Source: UBA6165 sp044233745 (GTDB taxonomy: Bacteria > Bacteroidota > Bacteroidia > Flavobacteriales_D > Crocinitomicaceae). From it: a stretch of DNA of 7,270 nt. A model generated the notes under the pieces. That model ran no database searches, was not told where the DNA came from, and worked only from the letters and a program-made list of their open reading frames with translations. Positions 1 to 6,076 of the stretch are shown here, piece by piece; positions within the stretch are counted from its first letter, which is position 1, and each line of letters starts with the position of its first letter. Made by a program: the position numbers and the translations under genes. The DNA lies in NCBI GenBank assembly GCA_044233745.1, contig JBIIJN010000102.1, forward strand, positions 1 through 7,270, read 5' to 3'.

Positions 1-441
1 GGCTGGGTGAAAGGTGATAAGTTTTTCGCGAGCTATGGTGCCAACACCGTTATATCAAACGGTCTGAAAAATTGGATTATTTCTGCGACTGATAAAACGG
101 TTTACATTTCATCTGTGGATAACAACAGCGAGGATGCAATCAACCCAAAGAATTTGATGACCATTTGGGAGAAAGATGTGAAATCAAAGTATATCAAAGA
201 AGAAAAAGGTCAGCACATCATTCACCTCTATCCCTTGGTGCCTGCAAAAAAAGACTTTCACACGATTTTATTGAAAATTGGCGTTGCTTCCAAAGACCTT
301 CAGCATGTCGAAGTGCGCATGAAGGATGGAACGCGCATGTTTTACGATATTAAAAAGCTGACCCCAAACGTAGATGTGGCTGACTCCAAATTCGTTTACA
401 ATAAGAAAGATTATCCTGGATACGAAGAAATTGAAGACTAA
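1..441 (+). CDS. LolA-like outer-membrane lipoprotein carrier protein, C-terminal part (5' end outside window)
   Basis: The reading frame is open from base 1 (Gly-Trp-Val-Lys-Gly-Asp-Lys-Phe-Phe) to TAA at 439-441. The GTG at base 7 is therefore an internal codon, and only the last 146 residues are present. The visible part fits the second half of the LolA/LolB half-barrel fold: a 'KGDKF' strand, then 'NTVISNGLKNWIIS' (the usual 'isDGktvW' strand), then 'INPKNLMTIWEKDVKSKYI', which matches the 'NP...l...y.kg.k.ky' region, and a final set of strands around 'VEVRMKDGTRMFYDIKKL'. LolA proteins are periplasmic chaperones that carry lipoproteins from the LolCDE transporter to the outer membrane. 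I assign this from the overall pattern, not from a catalytic motif, so a related periplasmic LolA-fold protein remains possible. No terminator is obvious after the stop. The next gene, on the same strand, starts 109 bases later. Confidence 0.72.
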   Translation, partial: GWVKGDKFFASYGANTVISNGLKNWIISATDKTVYISSVDNNSEDAINPKNLMTIWEKDVKSKYIKEEKGQHIIHLYPLVPAKKDFHTILLKIGVASKDLQHVEVRMKDGTRMFYDIKKLTPNVDVADSKFVYNKKDYPGYEEIED

Positions 442-458
442 ATTATAAATTAAATTTC
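431..458 (+). promoter_or_regulatory. Weak candidate promoter for the ACT-domain gene
   Basis: TTG at 431-433 and TAAATTTC at 451-458 are separated by 17 bases. This resembles the Bacteroidota pattern TTG-N17-19-TAnnTTTG, but the last base of the -7 box is C instead of G. The -33 element lies inside the last codons of the lolA-like gene. If it is used, the transcript would start near 462 and carry a leader of about 90 bases that contains the inverted repeat at 461-511. One mismatch in a short motif in AT-rich DNA makes this a tentative call; co-transcription with the lolA-like gene is equally possible. Confidence 0.22.
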
Positions 459-460
459 CA

Positions 461-511
461 CCATGAAATAGCCATGATAGAATTGCGCGAAAGCACCCTT
501 GAATTTCATGG
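461..511. repeat. 9-bp perfect inverted repeat between the lolA-like and ACT genes
   Basis: CCATGAAAT at 461-469 is exactly reverse-complementary to ATTTCATGG at 503-511, with 33 bases between the arms. The right arm is not followed by a T-run, so this is not a standard intrinsic terminator. It could be an RNA leader hairpin, a protein-binding palindrome or chance. The rest of the 442-550 gap holds only a 19-codon ATG frame (474-533) that I do not consider a gene. Confidence 0.4.
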
Positions 512-550
512 CGTATTCCATAAGACTTTTTAAAAACAAATTAATCCCTT

Positions 551-1210
551 ATGAATTTAAGTACATTGTGCGAGGATTATATTAATCGCTCGCCTTTTCT
601 ACGTGAGGCGATAGCAGAAGATTTGATTAATGTTTCTGCCTTAGCACGCAAAATTAAGCCTGAGATAGAGGCTGCAATGAAAAAGCCAGTTAAAGATGGC
701 GCACTTATTATGGCCATCAAACGTATGGCACCTGGTTCTTATACCAAAATTACAAATCGTATTCCTGCCATGATGCAAGATATCGGTGATTTTGTGGTGA
801 GAAGCGGACTAGACAATTTCACCGTTGTGAATTCTGACACAATGATGAAGAATCAAGCGATTTTCATTGATAAAATGCAGGAACAACTGAATAGTTTTTA
901 CACGGTTTGCAATGGTGTAACAGAATCTACTTTTGTTTTGAATGCAAGCTTGGTTGATGACTTCTTGAAAATTTTCAAGGATGAACAAATTGTTTCCAAT
1001 CAGCATAACTTAGCATCGGTTACTATTAAGCTGCCGCAACACAACAGTGATGTATCTGGTTTCTATTACTATATCCTGAAGCAATTGGCTTGGGAAGGCA
1101 TTAATTTGATTGAAGTGGTTTCTACTTCAAACGAATTCTCTTTAATCGTCAGCATGGAAGATATCGACACGACATTTTCAGTGCTCATGAAATTGAAGAA
1201 AGGTGTTTAA
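551..1210 (+). CDS. ACT-domain-like protein of unknown function
   Basis: This is a complete 219-residue soluble protein with no signal peptide or membrane segment. Residues 1-75 are helical and basic; they include 'DLINVSALARKIKPEIEAAM' and 'GALIMAIKRM', which look like a small helical, possibly helix-turn-helix, region. Residues about 80-145 look like a first, divergent ACT-like unit ('FTVVNSD...STFVLNASLVDDFLKIF'). Residues about 152-219 read as a clear ACT domain: a first strand 'ASVTIKLP', then 'VSGFYYYILKQLAWEGINLIEVVST' (the helix and glycine turn typical of the amino-acid-binding interface), then 'EFSLIVSMEDIDTTFSVLMKL'. ACT domains usually bind small ligands, most often amino acids, and regulate an attached or partner protein. 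No catalytic domain is attached here. Similar stand-alone proteins with this 'LINVSxLAR' N-terminus occur, to my recollection, in Bacteroidota and Archaea without a known role. ATG at 551 is preceded by an AT-rich stretch with no Shine-Dalgarno. A strong terminator follows 18 bases after the stop. Confidence 0.75.
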   Translation: MNLSTLCEDYINRSPFLREAIAEDLINVSALARKIKPEIEAAMKKPVKDGALIMAIKRMAPGSYTKITNRIPAMMQDIGDFVVRSGLDNFTVVNSDTMMKNQAIFIDKMQEQLNSFYTVCNGVTESTFVLNASLVDDFLKIFKDEQIVSNQHNLASVTIKLPQHNSDVSGFYYYILKQLAWEGINLIEVVSTSNEFSLIVSMEDIDTTFSVLMKLKKGV

Positions 1211-1228
1211 CACCTGAATTATTTTGAG

Positions 1229-1255
1229 AAAAGAGCGCTTCGGTGCTCTTTTTTT
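1229..1255 (+). terminator. Intrinsic terminator after the ACT-domain gene
   Basis: The left arm AAAAGAGCGC (1229-1238) pairs with GTGCTCTTTT (1243-1252) through 10 pairs including one G-T wobble, around a stable TTCG loop (1239-1242). A run of seven T follows the GC-rich core (1249-1255). It lies 18 bases after the stop codon, so it ends the transcript of the ACT-domain gene and separates it from valS. Confidence 0.9.
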
Positions 1256-1291
1256 GTTTATTAACTTGTCAATTAATAGTTCACGGTCAGC

Positions 1292-1320
1292 TTGTGCGCG
1301 CCGAATTGTAACTAAATTTG
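1292..1320 (+). promoter_or_regulatory. Bacteroidota-type promoter for valS
   Basis: TTG at 1292-1294 and TAAATTTG at 1313-1320 are separated by 18 bases. This matches the primary sigma factor pattern known in Bacteroidota (TTG, 17-19 bases, TAnnTTTG) exactly at every defined base. It lies between the terminator of the upstream gene and the valS start, where a promoter is expected. Transcription should begin only a few bases downstream, near 1324-1328, leaving a very short leader before valS. Confidence 0.72.
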
Positions 1321-1330
1321 CAGCCCAAAT

Positions 1331-3967
1331 ATGCATTTTATGGAATTATCTAAAACATACGAATCCTCCAAAGCCGAAGAGAAATGGTATAGACATTGGC
1401 TTGAGAAAAAATATTTTCACTCCACACCTGACCACAGAGAACCTTACACAGTAGTTATTCCGCCACCAAATGTAACCGGTGTGCTGCACATGGGTCATAT
1501 GCTCAACAATACGATTCAAGATGTTTTGGTAAGAAAGGCCCGTATGGAGGGCAAAAACGCATGTTGGATTCCTGGCACAGACCACGCCTCTATTGCAACA
1601 GAAGCAAAAGTGGTGAATAAACTATTGGAACAAGGCATCAAAAAATCCGATTTGACCCGCGAAGAATTTCTAAAACATGCCTGGGAGTGGAAAGAACAGC
1701 ATGGGGGCATTATCCTCGAGCAGTTGAAGAAATTGGGTGCATCTTGCGATTGGGATAGAACACATTTTACTTTAGACCCTGAATATTCTGAGTCGGTGAT
1801 TCATGTGTTTATTGATTTATACAACAAAGGAAAAATATATCGTGGTGCGAGAATGGTCAATTGGGACCCGCAAGCGCTCACTGCCGTTTCTGATGAAGAA
1901 GTGGTGCATAAAGAAGTGAATTCCAAATTATTCCATATTCGTTATAAGGTAGAGGGCACGGATGATTCATGGATTACTATAGCAACAACACGCCCTGAAA
2001 CAATTTTTGGAGATACGGCTATATGTGTGAATCCGAATGATGAGCGATACACACATTTAAAAGGAAAACGCATCATTGTACCTCTTGTGAATAGAGCAGT
2101 GCCGGTAATTTTTGATGAATATGTTGACCCAGAATTTGGAACAGGCTGTTTGAAAGTGACGCCAGCCAACGACATCAACGATTATGAACTCGGCTTGAAG
2201 CATAATTTGGCTGTTATCGACATGCTCAATGAAAACGGAACACTCAATGACCACGCTTTGCATTATAGCGACAAGGACAGATTTGAAGTTCGAAAAGAAA
2301 TTGAAAAAGAATTGTACGATAAAGGTTATTTGGTAAAAACCGAAGACCACATCAATAAAGTTGGTTTTTCTGAGCGCACCAATGCGATTATTGAACCGCG
2401 TTTGAGTTTGCAGTGGTTTGTAAGCATGAAAGAATTGGCACAACCTGCACTTGATAATGTAATGAACGGTAAGATACAGTTTCATCCAGACAAGATGAAA
2501 AATACCTACCGCCATTGGATGGAAAATGTGAAAGATTGGTGCATTTCTCGTCAACTTTGGTGGGGACATCGCATACCGGCTTACTATTACGGTGAAGGTC
2601 AAAATGACTTTGTGGTTGCGAAAACCATCGAAGAAGCAGCTATTTTGGCTTCAGAAAAACTGGGCAGAACATTTGGAATTGCTGATTTGAAACAAGATGA
2701 AGATGCGTTGGATACTTGGTTCTCTTCTTGGCTGTGGCCAATTTCGGTTTTCAATGGTCTTACGCAACCGGGCAACGACGAAATTAATTATTATTATCCC
2801 ACAAATGACTTGGTAACTGCTCCTGAAATTATGTTTTTCTGGGTGGCAAGGATGATTATAGCGGGTTATGAATACATGGGTGATTTGCCCTTTAAAAATG
2901 TGTATTATACCGGTATTGTGCGTGATAAATTAGGTCGAAAAATGTCTAAGTCATTGGGGAATTCACCAGACCCACTGAAATTGATTGAACAATATGGGGC
3001 AGATGGTGTACGTGTTGGTGTTTTAATTTCTTCACCTGCTGGAAATGATTTGCCTTTCGATACATCGCAGTGCGAACAGGGTAGAAATTTCTCCAATAAG
3101 ATTTGGAATGCCTTCCGCTTAGTGAAATCTTGGAATGTACAGGATATTGACCAACCCGAGTATGCAAAATTATCTACAGCTTGGTTTGATGCCAAATTGA
3201 ATGAAACGGTTGCAGAAATCACCGACTTGTTTGCTAAATTCAGAATTTCTGATGCTTTGATGAGTACCTACAAATTGGTTTGGGACGACTTCTGTTCTTG
3301 GTACTTGGAATTGGTTAAACCTGAATACGGTCAACCAATCGATCGCGCCACCTACGAGCAAACGGTAAATTATTTTGAACAACTCTTGTGCTTGCTGCAT
3401 CCATTTATGCCTTTCATCACTGAGGAGATTTGGCATGAATTGAGAGAAAGAGCTGATGGTGACGACATCATAGTAGCTACTTATCCTAAAGTTTCATCTT
3501 TCGACACTGAAATCATCAAATCTTTCGACAAGGCTGAAAAGGTGATTTCACAAATCAGAACGATTCGCAAGGAGAAGAATATCGCCAATAAGGTGAAACT
3601 GGATTTGATGGTGAAAGCAGGCGCTGAAAACGATTCCAGTTTGGATGCCATGATTAAAAAGATTTGCAACCTCACTACATTTGATTATGTTCAAGAAAAA
3701 GTAGGGAATGCGTATTCCTTTGTTCAAGACGGCGGTGAATATTTTATTCCTTTTACCGATGACATCGATGTGGAAGCTGAAATCGCCAAAATGCAAACGG
3801 AATTGGATTATACCAAAGGTTTCTTAAATAGTGTTCAGAAAAAGTTGACAAACGAGAAGTTTGTGAACAGTGCCCCTGATGCTGTGGTGGCATCTGAACG
3901 TAAAAAGGAGCAAGACGCGCTGAATACCATTCAAATATTAGAAGAAAAAATAGCCTCTTTCAAATAG
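1331..3967 (+). CDS. valS: Valine--tRNA ligase (ValRS)
   Basis: This cytoplasmic class Ia synthetase attaches valine to tRNA-Val using ATP and hydrolyses mischarged Thr-tRNA-Val. At 878 residues it has about the normal length. Motifs in order, counted from ATG 1331: 'PPPNVTGVLHMGH' with the HIGH signature as HMGH at 53-56; 'PGTDHASIATE', typical of ValRS; the CP1 editing domain with 'TTRPETIFGD' from 219 and 'GTGCLKVTPANDINDYELG' from 270, including conserved Asp281; 'RQLWWGHRIPAYY' from 407; 'DALDTWFSSWLWP'; KMSKS at 537-541; a helical anticodon-binding domain from roughly 600 to 760; and a C-terminal coiled-coil tRNA-binding arm, about 812-878, containing 'FVNSAPDAVVASERKK'. The start is ambiguous: ATG at 1340 (Met4) gives 'MELSKTY', which is how ValRS of this group commonly begins, and it leaves more room for a leader. 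Asn280 stands where ValRS usually has His (PAHD). The gene is monocistronic, with its own promoter and terminator. Confidence 0.98.
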   Translation: MHFMELSKTYESSKAEEKWYRHWLEKKYFHSTPDHREPYTVVIPPPNVTGVLHMGHMLNNTIQDVLVRKARMEGKNACWIPGTDHASIATEAKVVNKLLEQGIKKSDLTREEFLKHAWEWKEQHGGIILEQLKKLGASCDWDRTHFTLDPEYSESVIHVFIDLYNKGKIYRGARMVNWDPQALTAVSDEEVVHKEVNSKLFHIRYKVEGTDDSWITIATTRPETIFGDTAICVNPNDERYTHLKGKRIIVPLVNRAVPVIFDEYVDPEFGTGCLKVTPANDINDYELGLKHNLAVIDMLNENGTLNDHALHYSDKDRFEVRKEIEKELYDKGYLVKTEDHINKVGFSERTNAIIEPRLSLQWFVSMKELAQPALDNVMNGKIQFHPDKMKNTYRHWMENVKDWCISRQLWWGHRIPAYYYGEGQNDFVVAKTIEEAAILASEKLGRTFGIADLKQDEDALDTWFSSWLWPISVFNGLTQPGNDEINYYYPTNDLVTAPEIMFFWVARMIIAGYEYMGDLPFKNVYYTGIVRDKLGRKMSKSLGNSPDPLKLIEQYGADGVRVGVLISSPAGNDLPFDTSQCEQGRNFSNKIWNAFRLVKSWNVQDIDQPEYAKLSTAWFDAKLNETVAEITDLFAKFRISDALMSTYKLVWDDFCSWYLELVKPEYGQPIDRATYEQTVNYFEQLLCLLHPFMPFITEEIWHELRERADGDDIIVATYPKVSSFDTEIIKSFDKAEKVISQIRTIRKEKNIANKVKLDLMVKAGAENDSSLDAMIKKICNLTTFDYVQEKVGNAYSFVQDGGEYFIPFTDDIDVEAEIAKMQTELDYTKGFLNSVQKKLTNEKFVNSAPDAVVASERKKEQDALNTIQILEEKIASFK

Positions 3968-3988
3968 AATCGTATTTCCAAAAAGAAG

Positions 3989-4023
3989 AAAACCGTTCCC
4001 AATTTATTGTGGACGGTTTTTTT
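3989..4023 (+). terminator. Intrinsic terminator after valS
   Basis: AAAACCGT (3989-3996) pairs perfectly with ACGGTTTT (4013-4020). The stem can extend inward through TCCCAA against TTGTGG with one G-T wobble and one mismatch. The downstream arm runs into a T-tract (4017-4023). It begins 21 bases after the valS stop. The A-rich sequence to its left might let it also act weakly on the opposite strand. Confidence 0.85.
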
Positions 4024-4073
4024 GTTTACAATTCACCTGAAGTAAAGTCGAGTCATTTTTATACCATTTGAAC

Positions 4074-4106
4074 AAAAAAAACGCCCACAATTGTCTTGTG
4101 GGCGTT
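4074..4106 (-). terminator. Intrinsic terminator after yidC
   Basis: AACGCCCACAA (4080-4090) and TTGTGGGCGTT (4096-4106) form a perfect 11-bp, GC-rich stem with a 5-base loop. On the minus strand the stem is followed by a run of eight T (plus-strand A at 4074-4081), the arrangement of a terminator for yidC, whose stop lies 20 bases upstream. The plus-strand side has no T-run, so it acts on the minus strand only. Confidence 0.92.
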
Positions 4107-4126
4107 CAAACTATTTCGAATAAGTT

Positions 4127-5989
4127 CTATTTCTTACCTTTCAGCTTATCTTGCTGTGCTTTTTGCAAGTTCTCCAAGCGTTCTTGAAACTTAGATTTTT
4201 TTCCTTTACCGTCTGCTTTAGAGGCTTGTTTGGCTGCCATTTTGGATTTCAATTTTTCTTCATCAACGAAGAATTGCTTGATACCCAACATCAACAAAAT
4301 TGAAACCAAAGTTGAGATGAAGTAATAGTAACTCAAACCAGCTGCAAAGCTATTGAAGAAGAAAATCATCATGAATGGGAAAAAGTACATGATCACTTTC
4401 ATGTTGGGCATACCGGGTTGTGTTGGCTGTTGCATATTGGCACTGTTGTAATGCGTATAAACCAACGTTGTCACAGACATCAGCAAGGTAAACAACGAAA
4501 TGTGATTGCCATAAATAGAGCTCAAAAGTGGAATTTCGGCGCTCCATCTGAAAATTTCATCGTAAGACGACAAATCTTCTGCCCAGAGAAAACCTTGTTG
4601 ACGCAAAGCAAAACTACTCGGGAAAAAGCGGAACACCGCAAACAAAATCGGCATTTGCAGCAGCATGGGCAAGCATCCTGAGAGCGGACTGGCCCCCGAT
4701 TCCCTGTAGAGACTCATCATCTCCATTTGCTTTTTCATAGCGTCTTCTTGCTTCGGGAATTTGGCAGTTAATTCATCTATTTGCGGCTTCAAAATGCGCA
4801 TCTTAGCCGAGGAAACATACATTTTCCAGGTAATTGGTGCCAAGATTAACTTGAGGATGATTGTCAATATCAAAATCGCAATTCCAACACCCATGCCCAT
4901 GTTGAGCAAAAAGTTAAAAATCGGTTGAATTCCATAAACATTCACCCATCTAAATAAGCCCCAACCCAAGTTGACCGTGTACTCAAGTTCTTTATCATAA
5001 GATTTAAGAACATCATAGTCGTTTGGTCCAAAATACCAAGTAAATGATCGACTGGCGTTGGATGTGTTGGTCAAGCCCAAGTTTAATCGCGCCTGGTAGT
5101 TTTTAACATAACTGTTCAATCGCTTATCGCCCTCTTCGTATGGCATTACATAGAATTTTGATCCAGATGCAAATGCTGTTTCAGGAATTAGAATACTAGA
5201 GAAATAGGCATGTTTGAAAGATACCCAGTTAATTGGTTTTTCAGAAATCTCATCACTCTCTGATGTTTCACTCAAATAATCGTAACCTTTTTCGTCGTGG
5301 AAAAAAATCGTAGACACATTACGCTCCTGCTGGGGAGCTTTTTCAGAAAGCAGTAAATCCGAGCGCCAATGAAGCATCACATCTTCAGGCTTCACGTCCT
5401 TATCAAATCCAACGATATTGATGTTGTACTTGAGGTGGTATGAATTTTTAGGTAATTCGTAAGTGTACTCGATGTATTTATCTTCGCCTTTGCTAATGCG
5501 CATCACCAATTTGTTGGCGCTTTGCTCTTGCACTTCGAAGCGGAGATTGCGGGTAAACACTTTTTTGCCTTGGTATTCAAAAGTCAATTCGTTCACGTTG
5601 TGTTCGGTATCCATCAACTGAAGTGCCTCATCTTTGGAAGAGGCAAATGCTGCATACGACTTATAATTCTTCAAGAAAACGTCGCCAACTCGTCCGCCGC
5701 GCTCGTTAACATGAACACGAATCAAGTCATTTTCCAAGACAAACTCTTCACCAGCTTCTGACATGTAAGCATCCGCAAAATCAGTAAGTTTGGTATTTGA
5801 TTGGACTTTTTCTCGCTTGGTTGTGTCCGTCGATTGATTAGAAACAAGGGTGTCTTTATTTTGATCTACTTGTTCTTGTTGGGCTTTGGCTTTTTCAATT
5901 TCTTCCTTTGACGGTCGATTGATAAAATTGAATGCAATTAAAATAAGTGCGATTAAGCTGATGCCTATGATGGTGTTTTTATCTGCCAC
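4127..5989 (-). CDS. yidC: Membrane protein insertase YidC
   Basis: YidC inserts and folds inner-membrane proteins, alone or with SecYEG. At 620 residues it is a full-length Gram-negative form. An N-terminal membrane anchor (residues about 6-23, 'TIIGISLIALILIAFNF') is followed by a polar linker and a large periplasmic beta-sandwich domain, about 80-335. The conserved insertase core follows: a membrane segment near 353-387 with 'ILTIILKLILAPIT'; a cytoplasmic helical hairpin, about 388-432 ('SSAKMRILKPQIDELTAKFP'); the signature 'SPLSGCLPMLLQMPILFAVF' at 434-453; and further membrane segments near 496-511, 531-550 and 552-570. Lys380 occupies the position of the groove Arg of E. coli YidC. 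The tail from 579 is strongly basic (14 Lys, 1 Arg and 4 acidic residues in 42) and may contact ribosomes. The start is GTG: the upstream frame has no ATG before a TAA stop, and 'ADKNTIIG' right after it resembles other YidC N-termini. The gene converges on valS and lies 87 bases downstream of the O-antigen ligase-like gene. Confidence 0.97.
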   Translation of the reverse strand: MADKNTIIGISLIALILIAFNFINRPSKEEIEKAKAQQEQVDQNKDTLVSNQSTDTTKREKVQSNTKLTDFADAYMSEAGEEFVLENDLIRVHVNERGGRVGDVFLKNYKSYAAFASSKDEALQLMDTEHNVNELTFEYQGKKVFTRNLRFEVQEQSANKLVMRISKGEDKYIEYTYELPKNSYHLKYNINIVGFDKDVKPEDVMLHWRSDLLLSEKAPQQERNVSTIFFHDEKGYDYLSETSESDEISEKPINWVSFKHAYFSSILIPETAFASGSKFYVMPYEEGDKRLNSYVKNYQARLNLGLTNTSNASRSFTWYFGPNDYDVLKSYDKELEYTVNLGWGLFRWVNVYGIQPIFNFLLNMGMGVGIAILILTIILKLILAPITWKMYVSSAKMRILKPQIDELTAKFPKQEDAMKKQMEMMSLYRESGASPLSGCLPMLLQMPILFAVFRFFPSSFALRQQGFLWAEDLSSYDEIFRWSAEIPLLSSIYGNHISLFTLLMSVTTLVYTHYNSANMQQPTQPGMPNMKVIMYFFPFMMIFFFNSFAAGLSYYYFISTLVSILLMLGIKQFFVDEEKLKSKMAAKQASKADGKGKKSKFQERLENLQKAQQDKLKGKK

Positions 5990-6008
5990 TGTTCTAAAAT
6001 TTGGTTGG

Positions 6009-6016
6009 CAAAGATA
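6009..6016 (-). promoter_or_regulatory. Candidate -7 box for yidC
   Basis: Read on the minus strand this is TATCTTTG, a perfect TAnnTTTG -7 element of Bacteroidota promoters, ending 19 bases before the yidC GTG codon. The nearest upstream TTG (plus-strand CAA at 6041-6043) is 24 bases away, too far for the usual 17-19 spacing, so the -33 half is weak or missing. If active it would give a leader of only about 15 bases. The rest of the 5990-6076 gap has no convincing terminator, so read-through from the upstream gene is also possible. Confidence 0.42.
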
Positions 6017-6076
6017 GTTATTTTACTTCTTGTTGGGGTGCAAGAGATTACTTGATTTTCGCTGAATTCCTGAATC

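Noticed and set aside
474..533. 19-codon ATG frame in the gap before the ACT-domain gene
   Set aside because: It is too short and unremarkable, with no start signal and no amino acid bias; kept only as context for the inverted repeat.
1224..1454. 76-residue plus-strand open frame starting at a TTG
   Set aside because: It runs through the terminator hairpin and the valS promoter and overlaps the start of valS in another frame; the protein has no recognisable pattern.
2057..2602. 181-residue minus-strand open frame inside valS
   Set aside because: It lies fully antisense to a confidently identified gene and its translation has no domain character; it is a shadow of the valS coding pattern.
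2905..3436. Several 73-105 residue minus-strand frames antisense to the middle of valS
   Set aside because: They overlap each other and valS, with no recognisable protein features or promoter evidence.
4418..4681. 87-residue plus-strand open frame inside yidC
   Set aside because: It is antisense to the conserved insertase core of yidC and its composition is typical of a shadow frame.
6028..6045. TCTTG / CAAGA stem-loop between the O-antigen ligase-like gene and yidC, considered as a terminator
   Set aside because: The stem has only 5 bp with an 8-base loop and no T-run on the minus strand, too weak for an intrinsic terminator.
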